A DNA stretch of 11,224 nt, taken from contig CALUCI010000183.1 of the NCBI GenBank assembly GCA_943914515.1, positions 1 to 11,224 of the forward strand, written 5' to 3'. The first letter of the stretch is position 1, and every line of letters begins with the position of its first letter. The notes beneath the pieces were generated by a model. The model did no database searches. It was not told the origin of the DNA and saw nothing but the letters and a program-made list of their open reading frames with translations. The translations under genes were made by a program, and so were the position numbers. Shown here in pieces: positions 1 through 6,642 of this stretch. This stretch comes from an uncultured Pseudomonas sp. (GTDB lineage Bacteria > Pseudomonadota > Gammaproteobacteria > Pseudomonadales > Pseudomonadaceae).

Positions 1-3
1 AAA

Positions 4-31
4 TGTGGGAGCTGGCGGAGCCAGCGATGCG
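4..31. repeat. REP-like intergenic hairpin of Pseudomonas type
   Basis: The sequence begins TGTGGGAGCTGGC and contains a perfect 6-bp stem with a 3-nt loop (arms 11-16 and 20-25), followed by GATGCG. TGTGGGAGC-type hairpins are very common between genes in the P. fluorescens/P. putida group, which is the basis for the REP-like call. It lies downstream of the ABC ATPase gene and runs directly into the first 61-bp tandem repeat. It could stabilise the 3' end of the operon transcript or be a passive mobile repeat. The family match is from memory of the pattern, not from a search. Confidence 0.55.
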
Positions 32-203
32 CCGCGCGGGCGGCGCTCGATCTCAGGGCCGATGAAGATCTCCAGACATGCACAGCGATGCGCCGCGCGG
101 ACGGCGCTCGATCTCAAGGCCGATGAAGATCTCCAGACATGCACAGCGATGCGCCGCGCGGGCGGCGCTCGATCTCAAGGCCGATGAAGATCTCCAGACA
201 AGC
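22..203. repeat. Three tandem copies of a 61-bp hairpin-bearing repeat
   Basis: Units start at 22, 83 and 144, giving an exact 61-bp period. The third copy fades out at about 200-203. Copies are nearly identical: I see G/A at position 101 of unit 2, and unit 1 has CTCAGGGCC where units 2 and 3 have CTCAAGGCC. Each unit begins CAGCGATGC, holds a GC-rich inverted repeat (GCGCCGC, 4-nt loop, GCGGCGC) and ends with a segment bounded by GATCT and AGATC. Unit 2's substitution breaks only the innermost pair of the stem. There are no unique spacers, so this is not a CRISPR array. Short open frames running through it only reflect the repeat period and are not genes. It probably arose by tandem amplification of the REP-like element beside it. 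Confidence 0.85.
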
Positions 204-212
204 ACCCCGATA

Positions 213-228
213 CCCCCCCCAAAAAAAA
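213..228. other. C8A8 homopolymer junction after the ATPase stop codon
   Basis: Eight C residues are followed by eight A residues. On the coding (minus) strand this reads G then T8 then G8, starting one base past the TGA stop of the ABC ATPase gene. Such runs are slippage-prone, but length changes here cannot alter the protein because the stop comes first. The T8 run resembles the U-tract of an intrinsic terminator, but I see no stem immediately upstream of it, so I do not call a terminator. Confidence 0.6.
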
Positions 229-229
229 C

Positions 230-1846
230 TCACAACCCCGCCACCCGCAACCCCCCATCCTCCAGCGGCACTCCCGCCAACCCCGGCATATCCTCCAGCA
301 GCCGCCGTGTGTACTCGCTCGCCGGGCGTTCGAAGACCTGCTCGGTCGGTCCGTGGTCGACCAGCCGGCCCTGGCTCATCACCAGCACCTGGTCACTGAT
401 GCCGCGCACCGTCGCCAGGTCGTGGGAGATGAACAGGTAGGTCAGGCCCAGCTCGCGTTGCAGGTTCTGCAGCAGGTCGAGCACCTGGGCCTGCACCGGC
501 GCATCCAGCGCCGACAACGGCTCGTCCAGCACCAGCAGTTCCGGCTCCGCCGCCAGCGCGCGGGCGATGGCCACGCGTTGGCGTTGTCCGCCGGAGAGCT
601 GGCCCGGTCGGCGCTGCAGCAACTCGCCGGGCAGGCCGACCCGCTCCAGTAACTCCAGCACCCGTTGCCGGTCGTTGCGCCGTTCGCCGATGGCGAAGGC
701 GCGCAGTGGCTCGCTGATGATTTGCAGCAGGTCGTGGCGTGGGTCGAGAGCGGCCCAGGGGTTCTGGTAGACCAGTTGCACCCGCCGCCGATAGGCGTGC
801 AGTTGCCTGCGCCCGGCGCCGAGTATCTGTTCGCCGTCGAACAGCACGCTGCCGGCACTGGCCTGTTCCAGGGCAAGGATGATCCGAGCCGTGGTGGATT
901 TGCCCGAGCCCGATTCGCCCACCAGGCTGGTGGTGGTGCCGCGATTCAGGCTGAAGCTGACACCTTCCACCGCAGCCGGGCCGTGGCGGTTGAAGCGGCG
1001 CTGCAAGCCGCTCACCCGCAGTAACGGCTCGCTGCTGCTGGCGCCCGGCGCTGACCGTCGCTGTTGCAGGCGTGCCAGCGGCGAGGCTTGCAGCAACTGG
1101 CGGGTGTAGGGGTGGGCGGGGGCGTGCCAGAGCTGGCTCGGCGTTCCGCTTTCCAGCAGACGACCATGGCGCATCACCAGAATCCGGTCGGCACGGTCCA
1201 GCGCCACCGCCAGGTCGTGGGTGATCAGCAGCAGGCTGCTGCCACGCTCGCGCACCAGATGTTGCAGGCGGTCAAGGATCTGCTTCTGCACGCTGACGTC
1301 GAGCGCGCTGGTCGGTTCGTCGGCGATCAGCAGTGGCGGGTCGTTGGCCAGGGCGATGGCGATCAGCACCCGTTGGCACATGCCGCCCGACAGTTCGTGC
1401 GGGTAGCGCTTGAACAACTGTTCGGGGTCTTTCAGGCCGACCTGCTGCAACAGTGCCACGCCGCGCAGGCGCGCTTCGGCCTTGGCCACACCATGCACCT
1501 GCATGGCCTCGACAAGCTGGGCGCCGATGGTTTTCACCGGGTCCAGCGAGGTGCCCGGGTCTTGCGGCACGAAGCCGACCAGGCGGCCGCGGCGGGCCCG
1601 CCAGCCGCGCTCGTCGAGTCGCTCCAGCGCCTGATCCTGCAGCCACAACTCACCGCGCTGGCGCACACCCGGCGGCAGCAGCCCGGCGAGTGCGGCAGCG
1701 GTAGTGGACTTGCCCGAACCGGACTCGCCCACCAGGCAGACGATCTCGCCTGCGCCGATTTCCAGGTCGAGCCCTTCCACGGCAGGATGGGCACTGCCGG
1801 GGTAGTCCACGCCCAGTTGGCGGATACGAACCAGTGCTGTGCTCAT
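230..1846 (-). CDS. Dipeptide/oligopeptide-type ABC importer ATPase, two fused nucleotide-binding domains
   Basis: The 538-aa cytoplasmic protein should power the importer formed with the three genes upstream. It contains two full ABC cassettes. Domain 1 has Walker A GESGSGKST (40-48), Q-loop Q95, signature LSGGM (152-156), Walker B with E177 and switch His210. An HPYTRQLL segment typical of the DppD/OppD C-terminus follows at 245-252. Domain 2 has Walker A (310-318), Q361, LSGGQ (417-421), Walker B with E442 and His475. All catalytic residues are present in both halves. Many family members use separate DppD and DppF chains; the fusion resembles YejF/GsiA-type ATPases in layout and length. 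The Cys cluster found after the HPY segment in many OppD/DppD proteins is absent. The start is the ATG whose first four bases (ATGA) overlap the permease stop, with AGGGAG 7 nt upstream. The open frame extends further upstream, but that part lies inside the permease gene. Met+Cys content is low. Confidence 0.95.
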   Translation of the reverse strand: MSTALVRIRQLGVDYPGSAHPAVEGLDLEIGAGEIVCLVGESGSGKSTTAAALAGLLPPGVRQRGELWLQDQALERLDERGWRARRGRLVGFVPQDPGTSLDPVKTIGAQLVEAMQVHGVAKAEARLRGVALLQQVGLKDPEQLFKRYPHELSGGMCQRVLIAIALANDPPLLIADEPTSALDVSVQKQILDRLQHLVRERGSSLLLITHDLAVALDRADRILVMRHGRLLESGTPSQLWHAPAHPYTRQLLQASPLARLQQRRSAPGASSSEPLLRVSGLQRRFNRHGPAAVEGVSFSLNRGTTTSLVGESGSGKSTTARIILALEQASAGSVLFDGEQILGAGRRQLHAYRRRVQLVYQNPWAALDPRHDLLQIISEPLRAFAIGERRNDRQRVLELLERVGLPGELLQRRPGQLSGGQRQRVAIARALAAEPELLVLDEPLSALDAPVQAQVLDLLQNLQRELGLTYLFISHDLATVRGISDQVLVMSQGRLVDHGPTEQVFERPASEYTRRLLEDMPGLAGVPLEDGGLRVAGL

Positions 1847-2688
1847 GATGCGTCTCCCTGAAGGCGTTGCAGGCCGCGGGCCAGTTGCTGGGTGGCAAGG
1901 ACCACGGTCGCGACCACCAGCCCCGGCAGCGTGGTGTACCACCAGGCCACCACCATGTAGTTGCGTCCTTCGGCGATCAGCAGACCCCATTCCGGTTGTG
2001 GCGGCGGCGCGCCGAAGCCGAGAAAGCTCAGCGCCGAGACCGCCAGCACGGCGGCGGCGAACTCCAGCGCGGCCAGCGCCAGCAGCGGTCCGGCGGCGTG
2101 TGGCAGGACATGCCGCAGCAGGTTGGTCCAGGAGCCGACCCCCGACACCCGCGCCGCCTCGACGAAGGTCCGGCTGCGCCAGCGCAACACTTCGCCACGG
2201 GCCAGGCGGGCGAAGATCGCCACCGTCGACAGCCCCACCGCCAGAGCGATTTCCAGGGTGCCGAAGCCCAGTGCGGTGACGATGGCCATGGCCAGCAACA
2301 GCGGCGGGATCGCCATCAGTACTTCCACCAGCACCGCCAGCAGGCGGTCGACAACCCCGCCGAACCAGCCGGCGATACCGCCCAGCAGGGTGCCGATGCA
2401 CAGGCCGATCAGCACCGCGATGCTGGTGGCCTGCAACGACAGCGCCGCACCATGCACGCAGCGGCTGTAGAGGTCGCGACCGAGGTGATCGGTGCCGAAC
2501 CAGTGCCGGGCCGAGGGTGCCTGCAGGGTCTGGGTCGGGTCGGCCAGCAGCGGGTCGGCACTGCTGAACAGGCCGGGAAAGAATGCCCAGCCCAGCAGCA
2601 CGCTGAACAGTGCCGCGCTCAGGACCACGGTCAGGCTGGGCCAGCGGCGAGCGGGCCGGGCCGCGCTCAAGGCAGGTTGCAGAATCAT
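1843..2688 (-). CDS. ABC importer permease, DppC/OppC-like
   Basis: This 281-aa inner-membrane permease is the second of a pair. The N-terminus is short and basic, followed by a membrane segment at about 18-37. The DppC/OppC hallmark HWFGTDHLGRDLYSR is at 62-76. Further hydrophobic segments lie at about 88-108, 117-140, 145-162, 200-222 and 250-266. The cytoplasmic EAA-type loop that docks on the ATPase is EAARVSGVGSWTNLLRHVLP (177-196), and FLGFGAPPPQPEWG follows at 222-235, a family signature. The ATG at 2688 is chosen because it overlaps the preceding permease stop as ATGA and has AAGGGA 7 nt upstream. An open frame continues upstream to about 2970 but only inside permease 1. Its own stop overlaps the ATPase start in the same way. 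The substrate cannot be read from the permease sequence. Confidence 0.95.
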   Translation of the reverse strand: MILQPALSAARPARRWPSLTVVLSAALFSVLLGWAFFPGLFSSADPLLADPTQTLQAPSARHWFGTDHLGRDLYSRCVHGAALSLQATSIAVLIGLCIGTLLGGIAGWFGGVVDRLLAVLVEVLMAIPPLLLAMAIVTALGFGTLEIALAVGLSTVAIFARLARGEVLRWRSRTFVEAARVSGVGSWTNLLRHVLPHAAGPLLALAALEFAAAVLAVSALSFLGFGAPPPQPEWGLLIAEGRNYMVVAWWYTTLPGLVVATVVLATQQLARGLQRLQGDAS

Positions 2689-3656
2689 GGGCGGTTCCCT
2701 TGGCGAATGCGCGGATCGAGCAGTGGGTACAACAGGTCGGTGACGAGGTTGGTCAGCACGTACAAGGTGGCGGCCAGCAGCACCACGCCCTGGACCACGG
2801 CGATGTCCTGGCTGGACACCGCGGCCTGGGCCAGGCGGCCGATACCGTCGCGGGAAAACACCGTCTCGGTGACCACCGCACCGGCCAGCAGGTTGCCGAG
2901 CAGACTGCCGGACAGGCTCAGCATCGGGATCGCGGCGTTGTGCAGGATGTGCCCGCAGAGCAAGCGCCACGGCCCCACGCCCTTGCTGCGCAAGGCTTGC
3001 ACGAAGGGCTGCTGGCTGACACTGGCGATCGAGCGGCCGAGCACCTGGGCGATCATCGCCGCGCAGGGCAGGGCCAGGGTCACCGCCGGCAACACCAGGC
3101 TGGCGAAGCCGTGGTCACCCATGGCCGGCAGCCAGTGCAACTTGAACGAGAACAGTTGCAGCAACACCAGCCCGACCCAGAACGTTGGCAGCGAAACCAC
3201 CAGCGCCGGCACGTTGTGCAGCGTCTCGCGCAACAAGTGCGTACGCACCTGGTACGCCGCTAGCGCCAGGCCGATGCCCAGGGGCACGGCGAGGGCGAGG
3301 GCGGCGAAGGCCAGCGTCAGGGTCGCCGGCAAGGCGCTGGCCAGGGCTTGCAGCACCGGCTTGCCGGTTTGCATCGACAGCCCCAGGTCAAGCTGCAGCA
3401 AGCGCCACAGGGCACCGCCGTATTGCTGCCAGAGGCTGCCGTCGAGGTGGAAGCGGGCGCGCAGTTCGGCGGCCTGGACCGGATCGACGTTGCCCGGCTC
3501 GCCGCCCTGCGCCAGCAGGATCGCCACCGGATCGCCCGGCAGCGCGTAAAGAATGGCGAAGGACAGCGTGAAGGTCGCCCACAGCACCAGCGCCGCGTGG
3601 CCCAGGCGCCAGAGCAGCGGCCCGGACAGGGTCCGGCGGTTGTTCAAGGTGCTCAT
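2685..3656 (-). CDS. ABC importer permease, DppB/OppB-like
   Basis: This 323-aa inner-membrane permease is the first of the pair. It has an N-terminal membrane segment (about 20-39) ending in the family motif LPGDP (39-43). A periplasmic region of about 65 residues follows, then further membrane segments at about 107-135, 150-172, 185-205, 245-265 and 285-308. The EAA-type ATPase-docking loop is QALRSKGVGPWRLLCGHIL (220-238). ETVFSRDGIGRL (264-275) and the C-terminal LYPLLDPRIR (309-318) are typical of DppB/OppB. The gene starts 3 nt after the binding-protein stop, with AGGGAG 10 nt upstream of the ATG, inside the end of the previous gene. This supports coupled translation. Its stop overlaps the next permease start as ATGA. 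The length fits the family (about 310-340 aa). Confidence 0.95.
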   Translation of the reverse strand: MSTLNNRRTLSGPLLWRLGHAALVLWATFTLSFAILYALPGDPVAILLAQGGEPGNVDPVQAAELRARFHLDGSLWQQYGGALWRLLQLDLGLSMQTGKPVLQALASALPATLTLAFAALALAVPLGIGLALAAYQVRTHLLRETLHNVPALVVSLPTFWVGLVLLQLFSFKLHWLPAMGDHGFASLVLPAVTLALPCAAMIAQVLGRSIASVSQQPFVQALRSKGVGPWRLLCGHILHNAAIPMLSLSGSLLGNLLAGAVVTETVFSRDGIGRLAQAAVSSQDIAVVQGVVLLAATLYVLTNLVTDLLYPLLDPRIRQGNRP

Positions 3657-3659
3657 CGG

Positions 3660-5261
3660 TCAGTGGCTCCCTGGTTGTGCCAGCCAGGTGTCGTAGAACT
3701 GCAGGCGGGTCGAGGCCTCGTAGTGCAGGCCATGCACCACATCACGAAACGCGGTGACCGTGGCCGCCTCCACCAGTGGGAACACATGGCCCTGCTCCAG
3801 CAGCTCGAGGTTGACCTGCTGCACCAGTGCACCGCGTTTCTGCGGGTCGAGACTGGCCGCCGACTCCAGCAGCAAGCGGTCCACCGGCGCCTCGCCGCGC
3901 ACATTGACGTTGCGCCCGCTGTTGAGGAACACCGTGCGTAGCACGTCCGGGTCGGCACGGGTCAGGTTGAAGAACCACAGTTCGTAGTTCAGCGAGTTCT
4001 GCAGCAGGATCACCTGGCCGATGGTGGACTTGTTCAGGCGCAACTCGATGCCGACCTGACGCAGTTGCTGCTGCAGCAGTTCCAGTACCGGCGTGGTCGA
4101 CTGCCAGTAGTCGACGGCGAAGCTCAGGCGCTTGCCGTCGCGCTGGCGCCAGCCGTCGGCGCCCTTGAGCCAGCCGGCGCTGTCGAGCAGCTTGCCGGCG
4201 CCTTCGGGGTCGTAGGCCAGATGGGCGCTGAGGTCCTGGTAGTACGGCGTGCTGCTGGCCAGCACCGAGCTGGCCGGCTTCTGGAAGCGCGAAATCACGC
4301 CTTTGAACTGCGCGCGGTCGATGGCCTTGTTCAGCGCCTGGCGCACCGCCAGTTGATCCAGCGGCGGGCGCGACTCGTTGGGCGTCAGGTTGAACACCAC
4401 GCCGGGGTTGGGCCGGGCGATGGAGGGAATGCCCTGGGCATCCAGTACCGCTTCGTCCTGCACCAGCACGCTGGTATTCACGTCGATCTGCCCGGACAGC
4501 AGGCTGCCCAGGCGTACGCCGGACTCCGGCAGGATGTGGAACTCGATCGCGTCGAGCCAGGCGCGGCCCTGATGTTCGGCCAACGATGACTGCCAGGCGT
4601 AGTCGGCGCGGCTGTCCAGGCGCACCAGCTTGTTGTGTTCGAAGCTCTTCACCGTGAACGGCCCGGAGCCCACCAGGGCGCCCTGGCAGCGCTCATCGGC
4701 GCTGCGCGCCAGTGTCGCCGGCGACAACAGGCCCAGGCTCATGGTCGAGCTGGCCTGGAGGAACTGCGCATTGGCCTGCTTGAAGGTAATGCGCACGCTC
4801 AGCGGCCCGGTCACCTCGATCGATTCGAGACCGGCCAGGTAAGGGCCGGCCAGTTGTGCCAGGGCACCGAGGCGGATGATCGCCTCGAAGTTGGCCTTGA
4901 CCGCCGCCGCGTCGAGCACGGCGCCGTCGGCGAAGGTCACGCCGTCGCGCAAGTGAAAGGTGAACTGCCGCGAGTCGTCGCTGATCTCCCAGCGCTCGGC
5001 GAGCCAGGGCACGATCTCGGCGGTCTGCGGATCCTGGTCGGTCAGTGAGTCGACCAGTTGCCGGCCGACGTTGAGCGCGGTGTTGTTGCCCGCCTGTTGC
5101 GGGTCGATGCAGTTGGGGTCGCCATCGAAGGCGACCCGCAGCACGCCACCGTGCTGCGCATGTGCCGGAGTACCGGTGCTGGCCTGCTGCGCGGAGTCGC
5201 CATCGCAGCCGGCCAGACCGACAGCGACGGCCAGGCTCAGTAAAGCCAAGGGTCGGAACAT
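3660..5261 (-). CDS. Periplasmic binding lipoprotein of the dipeptide/nickel type (SBP family 5)
   Basis: This 533-aa solute-binding protein should deliver substrate to the adjacent permeases. The N-terminus is a lipoprotein signal: a hydrophobic stretch, then lipobox LAGC with Cys19 as the expected lipidated residue. The mature part opens with GGVLRVAF (38-45) and has FTFHLRDGVTFADG (100-113), both characteristic of SBP family 5 (DppA/OppA/NikA). Length matches the family. The ATG at 5261 is preferred over an in-frame GTG two codons earlier because AAGGAG lies 5 nt before the ATG and physically overlaps the GTG. The gap to the monooxygenase is 9 nt, and its Shine-Dalgarno touches that gene's TAA stop. 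After Met1 I count only one Met and three Cys, one of which is the lipid-anchor Cys. Despite the family name the ligand may not be a peptide; the neighbours suggest a small organic, perhaps sulfur-containing, compound. Confidence 0.95.
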   Translation of the reverse strand: MFRPLALLSLAVAVGLAGCDGDSAQQASTGTPAHAQHGGVLRVAFDGDPNCIDPQQAGNNTALNVGRQLVDSLTDQDPQTAEIVPWLAERWEISDDSRQFTFHLRDGVTFADGAVLDAAAVKANFEAIIRLGALAQLAGPYLAGLESIEVTGPLSVRITFKQANAQFLQASSTMSLGLLSPATLARSADERCQGALVGSGPFTVKSFEHNKLVRLDSRADYAWQSSLAEHQGRAWLDAIEFHILPESGVRLGSLLSGQIDVNTSVLVQDEAVLDAQGIPSIARPNPGVVFNLTPNESRPPLDQLAVRQALNKAIDRAQFKGVISRFQKPASSVLASSTPYYQDLSAHLAYDPEGAGKLLDSAGWLKGADGWRQRDGKRLSFAVDYWQSTTPVLELLQQQLRQVGIELRLNKSTIGQVILLQNSLNYELWFFNLTRADPDVLRTVFLNSGRNVNVRGEAPVDRLLLESAASLDPQKRGALVQQVNLELLEQGHVFPLVEAATVTAFRDVVHGLHYEASTRLQFYDTWLAQPGSH

Positions 5262-5266
5262 GGACA

Positions 5267-5272
5267 CTCCTT
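5267..5272 (-). promoter_or_regulatory. Ribosome binding site AAGGAG that decides the binding-protein start
   Basis: On the minus strand the sequence reads TAAGGAGTGTCCATG. AAGGAG is 5 nt from the ATG at 5261. The alternative GTG begins on the last base of AAGGAG, leaving no spacing, so the ATG is the plausible start. The first two A residues of this site are part of the TAA stop of the monooxygenase gene, so a terminating ribosome sits directly on it. That arrangement favours translational coupling. Confidence 0.8.
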
Positions 5273-6590
5273 AGAAAAAGCGATTGGCGCGGTAAGGCAG
5301 GCCGAGGTTTTCCCGCAGCGTGCTGCCGGCGTATTCGCGCTGGAACAGGTCACGCCGTTGCAACTCGGGGACCACGCCGTCGACGAAGTCATCGATGGCC
5401 GAATGCAGGCCGCTGAACATGATGTTGAAACCGTCGGCTGCACCGGCCTCGAACCAGGCCTGCAGGTCGTCGGCGATGCTTTCCGGGGTGCCGATCAGGA
5501 TGCGATGGCCGCCTGAAGTGAGCTGGTTGAACAGCTGCCGCACCGTCGGCCGCTCGCGGCGGATCAGGTCGAACACCAGTTGCTGGCGGCTCTGGTGGGT
5601 GTTGGTGGTGAACTGCTCGGGCGGCAGCGGCACCACCTCGTCGAACGGCAGCTCGGAGAGGTCGTAGCCGAGGCTGACGAACTGCGAGATCGAGCGCAGG
5701 AACGCCTTGGGTTCCAGCAACTCCTGCTGACGGTCGTACTTGGCCTGGGCTTCGGCCCGGGTCTTGCCGACCACTGGCGAGACGCCAGGGAGGATCTTCA
5801 GTTCGTCGGCGCCGCGACCGAAGCCGGCGGCGGCGGCCTTGGTCTGCTGATAGAAACTGCGGCCCTGTTCGATGGTGTGCTGGGCAGTGAAGATCAGCTC
5901 GCCGACCCGTGCGGCGAGGCGCTTGCCGGCCGTGGAGGCGCCGGCCTGGGCGACCACCGGGTGGCCTTGCGGCGAGCGCGACACGTTGAGCGGACCGCGG
6001 ACCTGGAAGTGCTCGCCGTGGTAATCGAGTACGTGCAGCTTGTCGATATCCAGCCAGGTGCCGCTGGCCTTGTCCTGGACGAAGGCGTCGTCGGCCCAGC
6101 TGTCCCACAGGCCGCTGACCACGTCGTAGAACTCTTCGGCGCGGGCGTAGCGGTCATCGTGCTCGACGTGATCCTGGCGGTTGAAGTTTTCGCCGCCGCC
6201 CAGCGACGTCACCAGGTTCCAGCCGGCGCGACCGCCGCTCAGGTGATCCAGCGCGGCGTACTTGCGCGCGACGTTGTACGGCTCGTTGTAGGTGGTGCTG
6301 GCGGTGGCGATCAGGCCGATATGACGGGTGCTGGCGGCCAGCGCCGGGGCGAGGATCAGCGGATCCCAGCGCACGCTGTTGGGGCCGCGCTCCAGGGCCA
6401 GATCGATCTTGACGTCGAGGGTGTCGTTGAAAAACAGCGAGTGAAAGCGTCCGGCCTCGAGCTTGCGGGCGATGTACTGGTAATGCTCCAGGCTCTGGAA
6501 GGTGTTCAGCGGTGCCTCCGGCAGGCGCCAGGCGCTGCCGCTGAGGGTGCCGGGAATGAAGGCGCCGAGGACGAATTGACGTTGACTCAT
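5271..6590 (-). CDS. LLM-class flavin-dependent monooxygenase (NtaA/SnaA/DszA type)
   Basis: This 439-aa cytoplasmic enzyme is expected to use FMNH2 and O2 to oxidise an organic substrate; known relatives cleave C-S bonds (DszA) or attack amines (NtaA). Recognisable features are the N-terminal beta strand QFVLGAFIPG (4-13), FNDTLD (54-59), STTYNEPYNVARKYA (98-112) leading into HLSGGRAGWNLVTS (116-129), DDRYARAEEFYDVVSGLWDSW (145-165), and SPQGHPVVAQAGAS (206-219), which matches the flavin-phosphate binding stretch of the family. Length is normal. The ATG at 6590 has GGAGG 8 nt upstream; the frame stays open upstream but only antisense-like and low-complexity sequence is gained. No flavin reductase is encoded nearby, so FMNH2 must come from elsewhere. 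It has no Cys and a single internal Met (391). Position between receptor and importer suggests it acts on the imported compound. The exact substrate is unknown. Confidence 0.93.
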   Translation of the reverse strand: MSQRQFVLGAFIPGTLSGSAWRLPEAPLNTFQSLEHYQYIARKLEAGRFHSLFFNDTLDVKIDLALERGPNSVRWDPLILAPALAASTRHIGLIATASTTYNEPYNVARKYAALDHLSGGRAGWNLVTSLGGGENFNRQDHVEHDDRYARAEEFYDVVSGLWDSWADDAFVQDKASGTWLDIDKLHVLDYHGEHFQVRGPLNVSRSPQGHPVVAQAGASTAGKRLAARVGELIFTAQHTIEQGRSFYQQTKAAAAGFGRGADELKILPGVSPVVGKTRAEAQAKYDRQQELLEPKAFLRSISQFVSLGYDLSELPFDEVVPLPPEQFTTNTHQSRQQLVFDLIRRERPTVRQLFNQLTSGGHRILIGTPESIADDLQAWFEAGAADGFNIMFSGLHSAIDDFVDGVVPELQRRDLFQREYAGSTLRENLGLPYRANRFF

Positions 6591-6596
6591 GGGGTG

Positions 6597-6603
6597 TTCC
6601 TCC
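6597..6603 (-). promoter_or_regulatory. Strong ribosome binding site GGAGGAA for the monooxygenase
   Basis: The minus strand reads GGAGGAACACCCCATG, with 8 nt between GGAGG and the ATG at 6590. This fixes the start of the monooxygenase 65 codons inside a longer open frame. It lies 1 nt downstream of the intercistronic hairpin at 6605-6630, so folding of that hairpin could limit or expose ribosome access. Confidence 0.8.
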
Positions 6604-6604
6604 G

Positions 6605-6630
6605 GGCACCCGCGCACAGGCGCGGGCGCC
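6605..6630 (-). promoter_or_regulatory. Intercistronic GC hairpin between receptor and monooxygenase genes
   Basis: A perfect 7-bp stem (6609-6615 with 6620-6626, loop of 4) is extended by 3 further pairs (6605-6607 with 6628-6630) across one mismatch. No U-tract follows on the transcribed strand, so it is not a canonical intrinsic terminator. It sits 12 nt past the receptor stop codon and just before the monooxygenase ribosome binding site. Plausible roles are protection of the receptor mRNA 3' end, partial attenuation, or a processing site setting different levels of the two products. The structure is seen; the role is inferred. Confidence 0.6.
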
Positions 6631-6642
6631 GCTTGCGTGGGC

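Noticed and set aside
22..203. CRISPR array
   Set aside because: The repeats are directly adjacent 61-bp units with no unique spacers, and no cas gene is present.
213..260. Intrinsic terminator after the ATPase gene using the T8 run
   Set aside because: No stable stem is found directly upstream of the T run on the transcribed strand; that sequence is G-rich without complementary C-rich arms.
78..440. Plus-strand open frames reading through the 61-bp repeats
   Set aside because: They only repeat the translated 61-bp unit and then enter the antisense of the ATPase gene. No ribosome binding site or domain is present.
1867..3549. Plus-strand open frame of 560 codons opposite the permeases
   Set aside because: Rich in Gln, Arg and Ala with no recognisable domain; it covers two convincing permease genes on the other strand.
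5262..5267. GTG start two codons upstream for the family-5 binding protein
   Set aside because: The GTG overlaps the AAGGAG ribosome binding site, leaving no spacing; the ATG at 5261 is correctly spaced.
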